Assembly (NCBI GenBank): GCA_024642505.1 | Contig: JAHEAZ010000024.1 | Span: forward strand, 1-36,282 | DNA: 36,282 bases | DNA from: Gammaproteobacteria bacterium | GTDB lineage: Bacteria; Pseudomonadota; Gammaproteobacteria; Steroidobacterales; Steroidobacteraceae | Reading direction: 5' to 3' | Shown here: positions 17,347 through 25,259 of the stretch, piece after piece | Layout of the letters: each line of letters begins with the position of its first letter | Position numbering within the stretch: position 1 is the first letter of the stretch | Notes under the pieces: generated by a model | Databases searched by the model: none | Seen by the model: only the letters and a program-made list of their open reading frames with translations | What the model was told of the DNA's origin: nothing | Translations under genes and position numbers: made by a program

Positions 17347-19536
17347 TCAGTCGACCTCGATCGGATCCACGTCCACCGACCAGCGTATGCGCCGCGGCGC
17401 CTTGAGTGCCTCGATACGCGGCAGCCAGGCATCCAGCACGCGCCTCAGCGGTCCTCGCTGAGCGCTCTCCAGTAGCAGCTGCGCCCGGTAGCGGCCGGCC
17501 CGGCGTTCCATCGAGGCGGCTGCCGGCCCCAGGATACGCACGTCGTCGGCCGTGCTCGCCACCAATCCGCGCGCCTGTCGAAGAAACTCGAATACTTCTT
17601 TGCGGTCTGGTCCGTCGGCGCGCAGCAATGCCAGGCGCGAGTAGGGTGGCCAGCCGGCCGCCGCACGTTCTTCCAGCGCGCGCCGGGCAAAGCCCTCGTA
17701 ACCTTCCTGAACCAGGCTCGTCAGCAGCGGGTTTTCCGGGAAGGCGGACTGGATCAGCACTTCACCCGGCCGGTCGCCGCGGCCCGCACGGCCGGAGACC
17801 TGGACGATCTGTTGGGCCAGACGCTCGCTGGCGCGAAAGTCGGCGCCGAACAGCCCCTGGTCGGCATTCAGGATCGCCACCAGCGTGACGTTGGGATAGT
17901 CGTGGCCCTTGGTCAGCATCTGGGTGCCGAGCAGGATGCGCGCCCGACCGCTTGCCACCTGATCCAGGGCCCGCTCGATATCGCCCCGGCGCCGGATGGC
18001 GTCTCGATCGATGCGAACCAGCTGCACACCCGGAAAGATGTCATTGAGTGCGTGCTGCACCCGCTCGGTGCCCTGGCCGACTGGCCGCACCTCGCTGCCA
18101 CATTTCGGGCAACCAAAAGGCATGGGCTCGTCGGCGCCGCAGTGGTGGCAGACCAGCCGGGCCCGCTTCATGTGCACCGTCAGGCGCGCGTCGCAGGCCG
18201 GGCAGGGCGCGATCCAGCCGCAGCCGGTGCAATACAGGGTTGGTGCGTAGCCGCGACGGTTGAGGTAGACGAGCACCTGGCCGTGATCGGCGAGATGGCG
18301 CTCGATTGCCGCCAGCACCGGCTGCGCCAGGCCATCGTGCGCAGCATGGTGCCGGAGGTCCACGACGCCGATCCGCGGCTTGCCTGCGCGGCCGGTCCGC
18401 TCGGGCAGGTCGAGCCGGCGATAACGGCCGGCGTCGGCATTGGCGAGGCTCTCCAGCGAGGGGGTTGCCGAACCGAGCACGACCGGGATGCCATGGCGAG
18501 CCGCACGGGCCACCGCAAGGTCGCGGGCCGAATACCGGAACCCCTCCTGCTGTTTGTAGGATGGGTCATGTTCCTCGTCCACAATCACGATGCCCGGCTC
18601 AGGCAAGGGAGTGAATACCGCCGAACGGGTGCCGATCACGACCGGTGCCGCGCCGGAGCGCGCAGCCCGCCAGGCCGCCAGCCGTTCGGTGTCGTTCATG
18701 GACGAGTGCAGCGTGACGACGGGGACCTTCAGACGACTGCGAAAACGCGACACCAGCTGCGGGGTCAGCGCTATTTCCGGAACCAGCACCAGGGCCCCGC
18801 GCCCCGCATCGAGAACGAGCTGGATCAGGTGCAGGTACACCTCGGTCTTGCCGCTGCCGGTGACGCCATGAAGCAGCCAGGCTGCGTACTCGCCCAGCGA
18901 AGCGGCCATCGCGGAGCAGGCGGCCTGCTGCGAGCCGGTGAGTATATGCGCCGGTTGGTCGCCCGCGCCGGGTGCCGGCGGCGTTTCCGGCTGACCGAAA
19001 GATTCGATCAGGCCTTTCGAGGCGAAGCCGCGCAAGGCGTCCGTCAGCCCAAGCGCGGCCAGATCGGTTGCCGGCGCAGGCCCCTCCCGCAGTCGTTCCA
19101 GCAGCTGCCGTTGCCGCCTTCCCAGGCGGGCGGGCGGTGGGGCCAGTTCGGCAATCCCGCGGGTGGAGAGCTGCCAGAAGGTGGTCTCGGCGGTTGCTGG
19201 CGCGCCTGAGCGGATGCCGGCTGGCACGGCCGCGGCAAGGACTTCGCCCAGCGGATGGTGATAGTAATCGGCTGCCCACCTCAGGAGGTCGAGGGTCGCT
19301 TCGTCCCACAGCGGCGTGTCGTCCAGGATCTCGTGCGCGGCCTTGAGCCGCGATCCGGGCAACTCGCTGCGGTCGCTGAGGCCGACCACGAATCCGACCG
19401 ACCGGCGCCGGCCCAGGGGAACGGCTACACGCATGCCGGCAGCTGGCGTACGGGCCCCGCCCGCGGGTGGCAGGTAGTCGAGGGCCTGCCTCAGCCTGGC
19501 ATCGAGGGCGACCTGCAGGATCGGCTTTTGGCTCAG
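17347..19536 (-). CDS. priA: Primosomal protein N' (PriA helicase), apparent CTG start
   Basis: A 729-residue replication-restart helicase (E. coli PriA is about 732). The N-terminal 3'-DNA-binding domain reads ILQVALDARLRQALDYLPP, then RVAVPLGRRRSVGFVVGLSD and LLRWAADYYHHPLGEVL. Walker A is GVTGSGKTEVYL, the DEEH box VDEEHDPSYKQQEGFRYSAR. The zinc-binding insert has four pairs of cysteines (CTGC, CPAC, CHHC, CPKC). The first ATG (19434) would cut off 34 conserved residues. Upstream, as far as the in-frame TAG 15 codons before 19536, there is no ATG, GTG or TTG. The CTG at 19536 gives the family length and start. A promoter-like pair lies just upstream at 19581-19611. Rescue of stalled forks is its usual role. 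Confidence 0.93.
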   Translation of the reverse strand: MSQKPILQVALDARLRQALDYLPPAGGARTPAAGMRVAVPLGRRRSVGFVVGLSDRSELPGSRLKAAHEILDDTPLWDEATLDLLRWAADYYHHPLGEVLAAAVPAGIRSGAPATAETTFWQLSTRGIAELAPPPARLGRRQRQLLERLREGPAPATDLAALGLTDALRGFASKGLIESFGQPETPPAPGAGDQPAHILTGSQQAACSAMAASLGEYAAWLLHGVTGSGKTEVYLHLIQLVLDAGRGALVLVPEIALTPQLVSRFRSRLKVPVVTLHSSMNDTERLAAWRAARSGAAPVVIGTRSAVFTPLPEPGIVIVDEEHDPSYKQQEGFRYSARDLAVARAARHGIPVVLGSATPSLESLANADAGRYRRLDLPERTGRAGKPRIGVVDLRHHAAHDGLAQPVLAAIERHLADHGQVLVYLNRRGYAPTLYCTGCGWIAPCPACDARLTVHMKRARLVCHHCGADEPMPFGCPKCGSEVRPVGQGTERVQHALNDIFPGVQLVRIDRDAIRRRGDIERALDQVASGRARILLGTQMLTKGHDYPNVTLVAILNADQGLFGADFRASERLAQQIVQVSGRAGRGDRPGEVLIQSAFPENPLLTSLVQEGYEGFARRALEERAAAGWPPYSRLALLRADGPDRKEVFEFLRQARGLVASTADDVRILGPAAASMERRAGRYRAQLLLESAQRGPLRRVLDAWLPRIEALKAPRRIRWSVDVDPIEVD

Positions 19537-19580
19537 GGCAAATCTCGTTGTGTCAGGCGAACCGGGGCGTCGCGCCCAAG

Positions 19581-19611
19581 TCTATAACCTCGTCGACCCG
19601 GGTCGGGTCAA
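19581..19611 (-). promoter_or_regulatory. Candidate priA promoter with 12-base palindrome
   Basis: On the minus strand TTGACC (19606-19611) is followed after 19 bases by TATAGA (19581-19586), or after 18 by TTATAG. Transcription would begin near 19574, about 40 bases before the CTG start of priA and downstream of the in-frame TAG. The spacer holds a perfect 12-base palindrome, CGACCCGGGTCG (19594-19605), which could be an operator for priA or for the divergent sigma-factor gene. This is weak evidence from consensus matching only. Confidence 0.35.
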
Positions 19612-19683
19612 CGTCGGGGACGGGGCAACGTTATAGCCTTTGTCGGGGCCGCAGACACGGCCCGTAGGGATCAAGGTTGTCGC

Positions 19684-20304
19684 ATGGCCTCTGTTAGTCT
19701 TGGAGTAGCGTTGCCCGCGCTTGGCATGGTCGGGCGCGAGGCGGACAGGGAGACAGCCAGGGTGGACCAGGCGCAGGCGCTCGAGCGCTTCCTGGCCGGC
19801 GTGGAGCGCCGGGCTTTCCGCATTGCCAGGATGGCGGTGCGCGACGACGACGATGCGCTCGACATCACCCAGGACGCCATGATCCGCCTGGCCCGAAGCT
19901 ATGGGGCGCGTCCGGTCGAAGAGTGGAAACCGCTTTTTTACCGAATCCTGAACAACGGCATCCGGGACTTCATGCGGCGCCGGCGGGTACGGTCACGAGT
20001 CATTGCATGGCTGCCGGGCCGGACGTCGGGAGACGACGACCCGACCGACCCGATCGCGTCGGTGCCCGACCCGGCGGGCGGCCCGGCTGAGCTGCTCGAG
20101 GGCGCGCAGGCACTGGAAGCGCTGGAAGCGGGCCTGGCTGCGCTGCCCGAGAGGCAGCGTGAGGCCTTCATGTTGCGGGCGCTGGAAGGCATGGCTGTCG
20201 CGGATACGGCAGTGGCCATGGGATGCTCCGAGGGGAGCGTGAAGACACACTATTTCCGGGCGGTCCATGCCCTCAAGGACCGGCTCGGGGGGCAATGGCA
20301 GTGA
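19684..20304 (+). CDS. RNA polymerase sigma factor, ECF (sigma-24) type
   Basis: A 206-residue sigma factor with the two ECF domains. Region 2 is VERRAFRIARMAVRDDDDALDITQDAMIRLARSY, including the core-binding and -10 recognition stretch (WKPLFYRILNNGIRDFMRRR). Region 4 is LPERQREAFMLRALEGMA followed by the helix-turn-helix VADTAVAMGCSEGSVKTHYFRAVHALKDRL. Between them lies a longer acidic linker (GDDDPTDPIASVPDPAGG). The ATG at 19684 has AAGG 7 bases upstream; a GTG at 19762 closer to region 2 is an alternative. It heads an operon with a membrane protein likely to hold it inactive and two exported proteins, a layout that suggests it responds to an envelope signal. Its target promoters cannot be read from this window. 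Confidence 0.9.
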   Translation: MASVSLGVALPALGMVGREADRETARVDQAQALERFLAGVERRAFRIARMAVRDDDDALDITQDAMIRLARSYGARPVEEWKPLFYRILNNGIRDFMRRRRVRSRVIAWLPGRTSGDDDPTDPIASVPDPAGGPAELLEGAQALEALEAGLAALPERQREAFMLRALEGMAVADTAVAMGCSEGSVKTHYFRAVHALKDRLGGQWQ

Positions 20305-20669
20305 AAGCGAACGTCGACGAGATAGAGACACGGGCACGGGAGCTGTTCGACGACAGCGTTGAGCGCATCGATGGCGCGACCCGCTCGCGTCTGACCCAGG
20401 CACGGCACGCCGCGCTCGCCGAGCTTGACCGGCCGCGGCTTGGTCGGGGTTCCTGGGTCCCGGCCGGAGTGTTGGCTGCTGCCGCGGTTCTTGCCGTGAC
20501 CCTGTGGACCGGCACCGCACCGGATGAGCAGTTGCTGCCAGCGCTCGCCGTGGCGCCGGCGGATGATTTCGAGATGCTGGCCAATGGCGAGGACCTCGAC
20601 ATGCTGGGTGAGGACGTCGAGTTCTACGCCTGGGCGGCCAGCGCCGACGCCGGCAACGCCATCGGGTAA
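20301..20669 (+). CDS. Small single-pass membrane protein, probable anti-sigma partner (DUF3619-like)
   Basis: A 122-residue protein. Residues 1-50 are cytoplasmic and charged (ETRARELFDDSVERIDGATRSRLTQARHAAL); one membrane helix follows (WVPAGVLAAAAVLAVTLW, about 51-68), then an acidic periplasmic tail (DDFEMLANGEDLDMLGEDVEFYAW). This resembles the DUF3619-type proteins encoded after sigma-24 genes and has the layout of a membrane anti-sigma factor, but no ZAS zinc motif is seen, so the role is inferred from position. The GTG at 20301 overlaps the sigma-factor stop (GTGA) and has GGGGGG 8 bases upstream; the ATG at 20295 is possible. The SRLTQARHAALAEL helix may be what contacts the sigma factor. 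Confidence 0.72.
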   Translation: MKANVDEIETRARELFDDSVERIDGATRSRLTQARHAALAELDRPRLGRGSWVPAGVLAAAAVLAVTLWTGTAPDEQLLPALAVAPADDFEMLANGEDLDMLGEDVEFYAWAASADAGNAIG

Positions 20670-20673
20670 CGGC

Positions 20674-20916
20674 ATGCCTCGTCGTGCATGGGCGTGGGTG
20701 ATGATCGCGGGCACGCCGCTGGCGGTGGCGGCGGGCGATGCCGACGCACCGGTGGCGGAACCGGCGGCGATGGAACCGGGATTCCTGGAGTTTCTTGCCG
20801 AGGAGTCCGGGGTGGACGAAGAAATGAGCGCAGCGTTGATGACGACCGACCTCGACCGTGCGCTGGAACGATCGGCCGAGCGCCGCAAGGTGGACGACGA
20901 TGGCAAGGATCAATAG
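20674..20916 (+). CDS. Small hypothetical exported protein in the sigma-factor operon
   Basis: An 80-residue protein I do not recognise. It has a short basic start (MPRRAWAWVM) and a weak hydrophobic stretch (IAGTPLAVAAGDADA) that could be a signal peptide, followed by an acidic region (FLEFLAEESGVDEEMSAAL) and a charged C-terminus (ERSAERRKVDDDGKDQ). It starts 4 bases after the previous gene ends, and its own end overlaps the DUF3106 gene by 17 bases, so it belongs to the operon. The tight packing and coding-like third-position GC support it being real. It may be a periplasmic partner of the DUF3106 protein; that is a guess. Confidence 0.65.
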   Translation: MPRRAWAWVMIAGTPLAVAAGDADAPVAEPAAMEPGFLEFLAEESGVDEEMSAALMTTDLDRALERSAERRKVDDDGKDQ

Positions 20917-21472
20917 CAGGGTAGCCGCCATGCTGGCGGCCTGGTTGCTCGCGGTGGCCTGGCCCGCCATGGCCAAGGAAACGCCGCCGGGAGCGGCCTG
21001 GGAATCGCTCTCGGCCGAGCAGCAACAGCTGTTCGGGCGCTTCCGGGATGGCTGGGACAGCTTGCCGCCTGGACGGCAGCAGGCGATGGTGCAGGGCTCG
21101 GAACGCTGGTTGTCCATGACGCCAGAGCAGCGCTCCCGGGCCCGCGAGCGCTGGCAGAAATGGGAGTCCCTGCCGCCGGGGGACCGACAGATGATCCGGC
21201 AGCGTTGGCAGCGTTTCCGCGACCTGCCGCCGGAAGACAAGGAGCAGCTGCGCGAGGCGTATCGACGGTTCCAGTCGCTGCCGCCCGAGCGCCGGCAGGA
21301 ACTGCGCGAGCGTTGGCAGGGCATGTCTCCCGGTCAGCGGCAGAAGATGCGGGATAGGTGGCGCGAAATGAGCCCTGAGCAGCGCGAGCAGGCCCGCCAG
21401 ACAATGGAAACCCAGGGTCCGCCGCACCATCAGGGGGCGCCGCAGCAACGGCCCCAGGGGGGCAGGCGCTGA
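20900..21472 (+). CDS. DUF3106 protein with tandem helical repeats
   Basis: A 190-residue exported protein. Residues 1-26 form a signal peptide (VAAMLAAWLLAVAWPAMA). The rest is about seven imperfect repeats of roughly 20 residues, each built on (L/M)(P/S)PE-R--LR-RW (for example SMTPEQRSRARERWQKW, SLPPGDRQMIRQRWQRF, DLPPEDKEQLREAYRRF, SLPPERRQELRERWQGM). The repeats are highly charged and should form helical hairpins. This is the DUF3106 family; a likeness to the LTxxQ repeats of CpxP/Spy-type periplasmic proteins is suggestive but unproven. The tail is rich in Gln, Pro and His. AAGGTGG precedes the ATG. It is the last gene of the sigma-factor operon and may sense or relieve an envelope stress. 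Confidence 0.85.
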   Translation: MARINSRVAAMLAAWLLAVAWPAMAKETPPGAAWESLSAEQQQLFGRFRDGWDSLPPGRQQAMVQGSERWLSMTPEQRSRARERWQKWESLPPGDRQMIRQRWQRFRDLPPEDKEQLREAYRRFQSLPPERRQELRERWQGMSPGQRQKMRDRWREMSPEQREQARQTMETQGPPHHQGAPQQRPQGGRR

Positions 21473-21526
21473 GGCCGACCGCACGCTGGTAGAATCACCC
21501 CGGTCAATTCCGGCCGGGGAATGCGA

Positions 21527-21898
21527 ATGACCACAGCCTACTGGTGCGTCCTGGTGGCGGGATTGTTGCCCTACGTTGCGACGCTCACCGCCAAGCTTGG
21601 CGCGCCCTATGACAATCGCGACCCGCGGGCCTGGCTCGCGAAGCTGACCGGATGGCGCTCCCGCGCCAATGCAGCCCAGCACAACGGCTTCGAGGCTTTC
21701 CCATTGTTTGCGGTCGCGGTGATCATCGGCCATCTGGCGGGTGCCGATCAGGGCCTCATCGACGTGCTGGCGCTGGGATTCATCGCGGCGCGGTTGGTCT
21801 ATTTCGCAGCCTACGTGGCGGGCATCCCCACGCTCCGGTCACTGATGTGGTTCGCGGGACTCAGTTGCGTACTGGGCCTCTTTGTAGCGGCGGCCTGA
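21527..21898 (+). CDS. MAPEG family membrane protein
   Basis: A 123-residue integral membrane protein with four hydrophobic segments: an N-terminal helix (YWCVLVAGLLPYVATLTA), FPLFAVAVIIGHLAGA, LIDVLALGFIAARLVYFAAYVAG and LRSLMWFAGLSCVLGLFVAAA. The central RANAAQHNGFEAFPLF is the MAPEG signature (conserved Asn-x-x-Glu region), as in bacterial homologues of microsomal glutathione transferases. The substrate is unknown and most bacterial members are uncharacterised. ATG 21527 has GGGGA 6 bases upstream and is preferred over the ATG two codons earlier. It lies 54 bases after the DUF3106 gene on the same strand. The 155-base gap after it has GC-rich palindromes around 21928-21958 but no clear T-tract. 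Confidence 0.88.
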   Translation: MTTAYWCVLVAGLLPYVATLTAKLGAPYDNRDPRAWLAKLTGWRSRANAAQHNGFEAFPLFAVAVIIGHLAGADQGLIDVLALGFIAARLVYFAAYVAGIPTLRSLMWFAGLSCVLGLFVAAA

Positions 21899-22053
21899 GC
21901 TTTAATGCTGCAGTGGCAGGTGGAATCCGGCCGCCGGGGCCCGGCCGCCGCCGTTTCCGGAACCGGTAACCCGCGGCCGTGTCAAAGCATGCGCAGCCGG
22001 CAGCAACGCGGGATGGCCACCGTCCCTGCTAGTGAATAATCGAGGTGAAGACC

Positions 22054-22743
22054 ATGTGGCAGAAGCTTCTTTCCAGCATCGCAGTCGCCGCAATGCTCAT
22101 TGCGCCGGCATTCTCGGCCGATGATGACGCGACCTGGGATGGCCTGCAGAAGGTCAAGTCCAAGCGCATGGATTCCGCCTACCTGCTGCCGGGCGCCGAT
22201 TTTCGCGTCTACAACAAGCTGATGCTGGATCCGATTCAGGTGTCCTTCCAGAAGAACTGGGAGCGGGACATCAACCGCTCGAAGCGCACTGCCGGCGGCC
22301 GGATTACGGCGGAAGACGCCGACAGGATTCGCCAGCAAATGAGCGACGGATTCCGGGAGATACTGGCTGCCGCCTATGCGAAGGCCGGCTACGAGGTCGT
22401 GGTCGCACCGGGTTACGATGTCCTGCGCCTGACTCCGGTGCTGGTCAACGTGTATATCAACGCGCCCGACAGCATGCAGGCCGGGCGTAGCTACACCTTC
22501 ACGGTCGAAGCCGGCGAGGCCACCCTCGCACTCGAGGCGCGGGACGCCGAGACCAACCAGTTGCTCGGCCGCGCCGTGGACAGGCGACGCACGGGTGACA
22601 CCGGCAGGATGACGTGGACCACCAGCGTGACCAATCGCGCCGAATTCGAGCGCATGTTCAAGTCCTGGGCGTCAATCCTGGTGGACGCAATGACCGTGCT
22701 GAAGGAGGAATCGCCGATCGCAGCGAAGGCGCCGAAGAAGTAA
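22054..22743 (+). CDS. Exported DUF3313-like protein
   Basis: A 229-residue protein with a signal peptide (LLSSIAVAAMLIAPAFSA, cleavage near residue 22). There is no Cys at the cleavage site, so it is not a lipoprotein. The mature part reads GLQKVKSKRMDSAYLLPGAD, RVYNKLMLDPIQVSFQKNW, and later YDVLRLTPVLVNVYINAPDS and TLALEARDAETNQLLGRAVD, a layout like DUF3313 proteins, which are mostly of unknown function. ATG 22054 is chosen because GAGGTGA lies 7 bases upstream; a GTG three codons earlier overlaps that site. The next gene (an outer-membrane barrel) starts 150 bases downstream on the same strand. I am fairly sure of the export and less sure of the family. Confidence 0.68.
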   Translation: MWQKLLSSIAVAAMLIAPAFSADDDATWDGLQKVKSKRMDSAYLLPGADFRVYNKLMLDPIQVSFQKNWERDINRSKRTAGGRITAEDADRIRQQMSDGFREILAAAYAKAGYEVVVAPGYDVLRLTPVLVNVYINAPDSMQAGRSYTFTVEAGEATLALEARDAETNQLLGRAVDRRRTGDTGRMTWTTSVTNRAEFERMFKSWASILVDAMTVLKEESPIAAKAPKK

Positions 22744-22893
22744 TCTGGCGCCGCCGGACATTGACCGGACGTCCAGCGCGTCCCGGTGAAGCGAGTGAAG
22801 CGCTTCCGGCTGTCGGCGATGAACGACACCGGCCTCCTTCCCTTCGGTGCCAGTCGCTGCGATAAGTCGCGCGGTCCTGCGAATGACGAGCAC

Positions 22894-23724
22894 ATGCCGA
22901 TGAAGAGACAGCTTGCCGCGCTGCTGGTCCTGTTGGCCGGCTCCGCCAGTGCCGAGGCGCAGGAACGCTACGGGAAGACGGAGCTCGACCCGATATTCGA
23001 TGCAACCATCGCCATTTCAGGCAGTCTGGGCCAGGCGTGGACAGATTCCACGCTGCGTCTCGACGCCTCGGATGGTACGCGCGGCACCAGCCTCGACGGT
23101 GAGCGTGACCTTGGTCTCGACGCCAACGAGATGACGGGGCGCATGGAGGTGACCCTGCGTCCGCGGCCCCGCCACCGCGTGCGCTTGGGTCTCAATTACC
23201 TGCCAGCTGATCGCAGCGCCAGTGAGATGGCCATCGAGGACATCTTCTTTGGCGACAACATCTATGCCGCGGGTGACGAGATCAGCAGCAAGCTGCGGAT
23301 CCGGACGTGGTCGGCGACCTATAGCTACTCCTTTCTGCGCAACCCTCGCGCGGAGGTCGCGGCGTCCGTCGGTGTCACCAGCGTAGACCTGGTCGCCGAA
23401 GTGGGCGTCCCCGCGAGGGCGCTGAAGGAAACAGAAGAGCGATCTTTCCCGGCGCCGCAGTTCGGTCTCGAGGCCTCCGTCAAGTTTGCAGAGCGCTGGT
23501 ACGGAGAGGCCCGGTACCAGTACGTCCGCATCAATGCATCCAATGCAAGCGGCGAGCTCAGCCAGCTGGATGCCGCGATAGTCTTCCAGTTCGACCACAA
23601 CATCGGGGCGGGCCTTGCCTACGTGCAGGTCGATGGCGACGTCAAGAACGAACAGCTCGGAGATTCCGGCAGGCTCGCGTACTCGAACCGGGGTCCGCAA
23701 CTGTTCCTGCGCGTCAGCTTCTGA
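22894..23724 (+). CDS. Probable outer-membrane beta-barrel protein
   Basis: A 276-residue protein with a signal peptide (MKRQLAALLVLLAGSASAEAQ). The rest is rich in alternating hydrophobic/polar strands such as RMEVTLRPRPRHRVRLGLNY, KLRIRTWSATYSYSFL, AEVAASVGVTSVDLVAEVGV and WYGEARYQYVRINA. It ends in PQLFLRVSF, with the C-terminal Phe typical of barrels inserted by BamA. Strand density suggests 8-12 strands of an OmpA-like or porin-like barrel. No specific family is recognised. The start may be the ATG at 22894 or at 22900. A longer frame from 22786 would bury the signal peptide and is rejected. It is followed by 113 bases of non-coding sequence before pntB converges on it. Confidence 0.78.
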   Translation: MPMKRQLAALLVLLAGSASAEAQERYGKTELDPIFDATIAISGSLGQAWTDSTLRLDASDGTRGTSLDGERDLGLDANEMTGRMEVTLRPRPRHRVRLGLNYLPADRSASEMAIEDIFFGDNIYAAGDEISSKLRIRTWSATYSYSFLRNPRAEVAASVGVTSVDLVAEVGVPARALKETEERSFPAPQFGLEASVKFAERWYGEARYQYVRINASNASGELSQLDAAIVFQFDHNIGAGLAYVQVDGDVKNEQLGDSGRLAYSNRGPQLFLRVSF

Positions 23725-23837
23725 GCGGCAGCGAGCGGTGCCCGGCACCTCACGATGCGTGATGCCTGGCCATCTCTGGCTCGCCGGGGCCGGCACGCTG
23801 CAAGCGGGCGGACGGGGCTTGGCGCAAGCAGCGCCGA

Positions 23838-25247
23838 TCAGCTCTTCAACGCGACCAGCACCTCGTCGAGCATCTTCTTCGCGTCGCCGAAAAGCATCCG
23901 GTTGTTCTCCTTGTAGAACAACGGGTTGTCGACGCCGGCGTAGCCCGAGGCCATCGAGCGTTTCATCACGATGGAGGTCTTCGCTTTCCACACCTGTAGC
24001 ACCGGCATGCCGGCGATCGGGCTGGTCGGATCGTCCTCGGCCGCCGGATTCACGATGTCGTTGGCGCCGATCACCATCGAGACGTCGGTGTCCGGGAAAT
24101 CGTCATTCAGTTCGTCCATCTCGAACACGATATCGTAGGGCACCTTGGCCTCGGCGAGCAGCACGTTCATGTGCCCCGGCATGCGGCCCGCGACCGGATG
24201 GATGCCAAAGCGCACGTTCACGCCTTTCTCGCGCAGCAGCTTCGTAATCTCGTAGACGGTGTGCTGCGCTTGGGCGACCGCCATGCCGTAGCCCGGCACG
24301 ATGATCACGCTCTTTGAATCACGCAGCAGCTCTGCGGTCTCGGCAGCGCTGATGGCCGTTACCTCGCCTGCGGGCTGCTCGCCCGCAGCGGCCGGTGCCG
24401 CGCCGCCACCCGTACCGAATCCGCCAGCGATGACGCTGATGAAGTTGCGGTTCATCGCACGGCACATGATGTACGACAGGATCGCACCCGAAGAGCCGAC
24501 CAGCGCACCGGTGACGATCAGCAGGTCGTTGGACAGCATGAAGCCAGTCGCCGCGGCCGCCCACCCGGAGTAGCTGTTGAGCATCGAGACTACGACCGGC
24601 ATGTCCGCGCCGCCGATCGCCATAACCATGTGTATGCCGAACAGCAGTGCGATCACCGTCATGACCATCAGCGGCATCATTCCAGCCTGGATGTCATGCG
24701 CCTGCAGGAACTTGGCACCGAACCAGATCACCATGAGCAGCCCGGCGAGGTTCAGCCAGTGGCGCGCGGGCAGCAGCAGCGGCTTGCCGCCGATCTTGCC
24801 GGACAGCTTGCCGAAGGCGATGACCGAACCCGAGAACGTCACCGCACCGATGAGGATGCCGATGTAGATTTCGACCTCGTGGATGGTCTTCTCAGCGCCG
24901 GCAAAGGCAATCGAAGTGTCGACGTAGCTGGCGTAGCCGACAAGGCATGCAGCGAGGCCGACCAGGCTGTGCATGATTGCGACCAGCTCCGGCATCTGCG
25001 TCATCTGCACCTTGCGGGCCGCATACAGGCCGACCGAGCCGCCGACAACAAGCGAGCCGACGATCCAGGGAATGCCGGCAGCCGTAACCCGCGGACCGAG
25101 CGCCGTGGCAAGCACGGCTATCGTCATGCCGACGATGCCGTAGAGGTTGCCGCGCCGCGAGGTTTCGGGATTGGAAAGACCGCCAAGGCTCAGGATGAAG
25201 AGGATCGTGGCGGCAATGTAGGCCATCGTCGCGATGTTTGCGGACAT
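23838..25247 (-). CDS. pntB: NAD(P) transhydrogenase subunit beta
   Basis: A 469-residue membrane subunit of the proton-translocating transhydrogenase, which makes NADPH from NADH using the proton gradient. About nine hydrophobic helices come first ([51 protein letters not shown]). The C-terminal NADP-binding domain III has [59 protein letters not shown] and [18 protein letters not shown]. All parts are present. A good ribosome site (AGGGAGCG) precedes the ATG. It starts 12 bases after pntA ends, so the two subunits share one transcript. Confidence 0.97.
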   Translation of the reverse strand: MSANIATMAYIAATILFILSLGGLSNPETSRRGNLYGIVGMTIAVLATALGPRVTAAGIPWIVGSLVVGGSVGLYAARKVQMTQMPELVAIMHSLVGLAACLVGYASYVDTSIAFAGAEKTIHEVEIYIGILIGAVTFSGSVIAFGKLSGKIGGKPLLLPARHWLNLAGLLMVIWFGAKFLQAHDIQAGMMPLMVMTVIALLFGIHMVMAIGGADMPVVVSMLNSYSGWAAAATGFMLSNDLLIVTGALVGSSGAILSYIMCRAMNRNFISVIAGGFGTGGGAAPAAAGEQPAGEVTAISAAETAELLRDSKSVIIVPGYGMAVAQAQHTVYEITKLLREKGVNVRFGIHPVAGRMPGHMNVLLAEAKVPYDIVFEMDELNDDFPDTDVSMVIGANDIVNPAAEDDPTSPIAGMPVLQVWKAKTSIVMKRSMASGYAGVDNPLFYKENNRMLFGDAKKMLDEVLVALKS

Positions 25248-25259
25248 GCCTGCGCTCCC

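Noticed and set aside
22786-22893. N-terminal extension of the barrel protein from 22786
   Set aside because: It would place 36 unrelated residues before a clear signal peptide, so the start at 22894 or 22900 is preferred.
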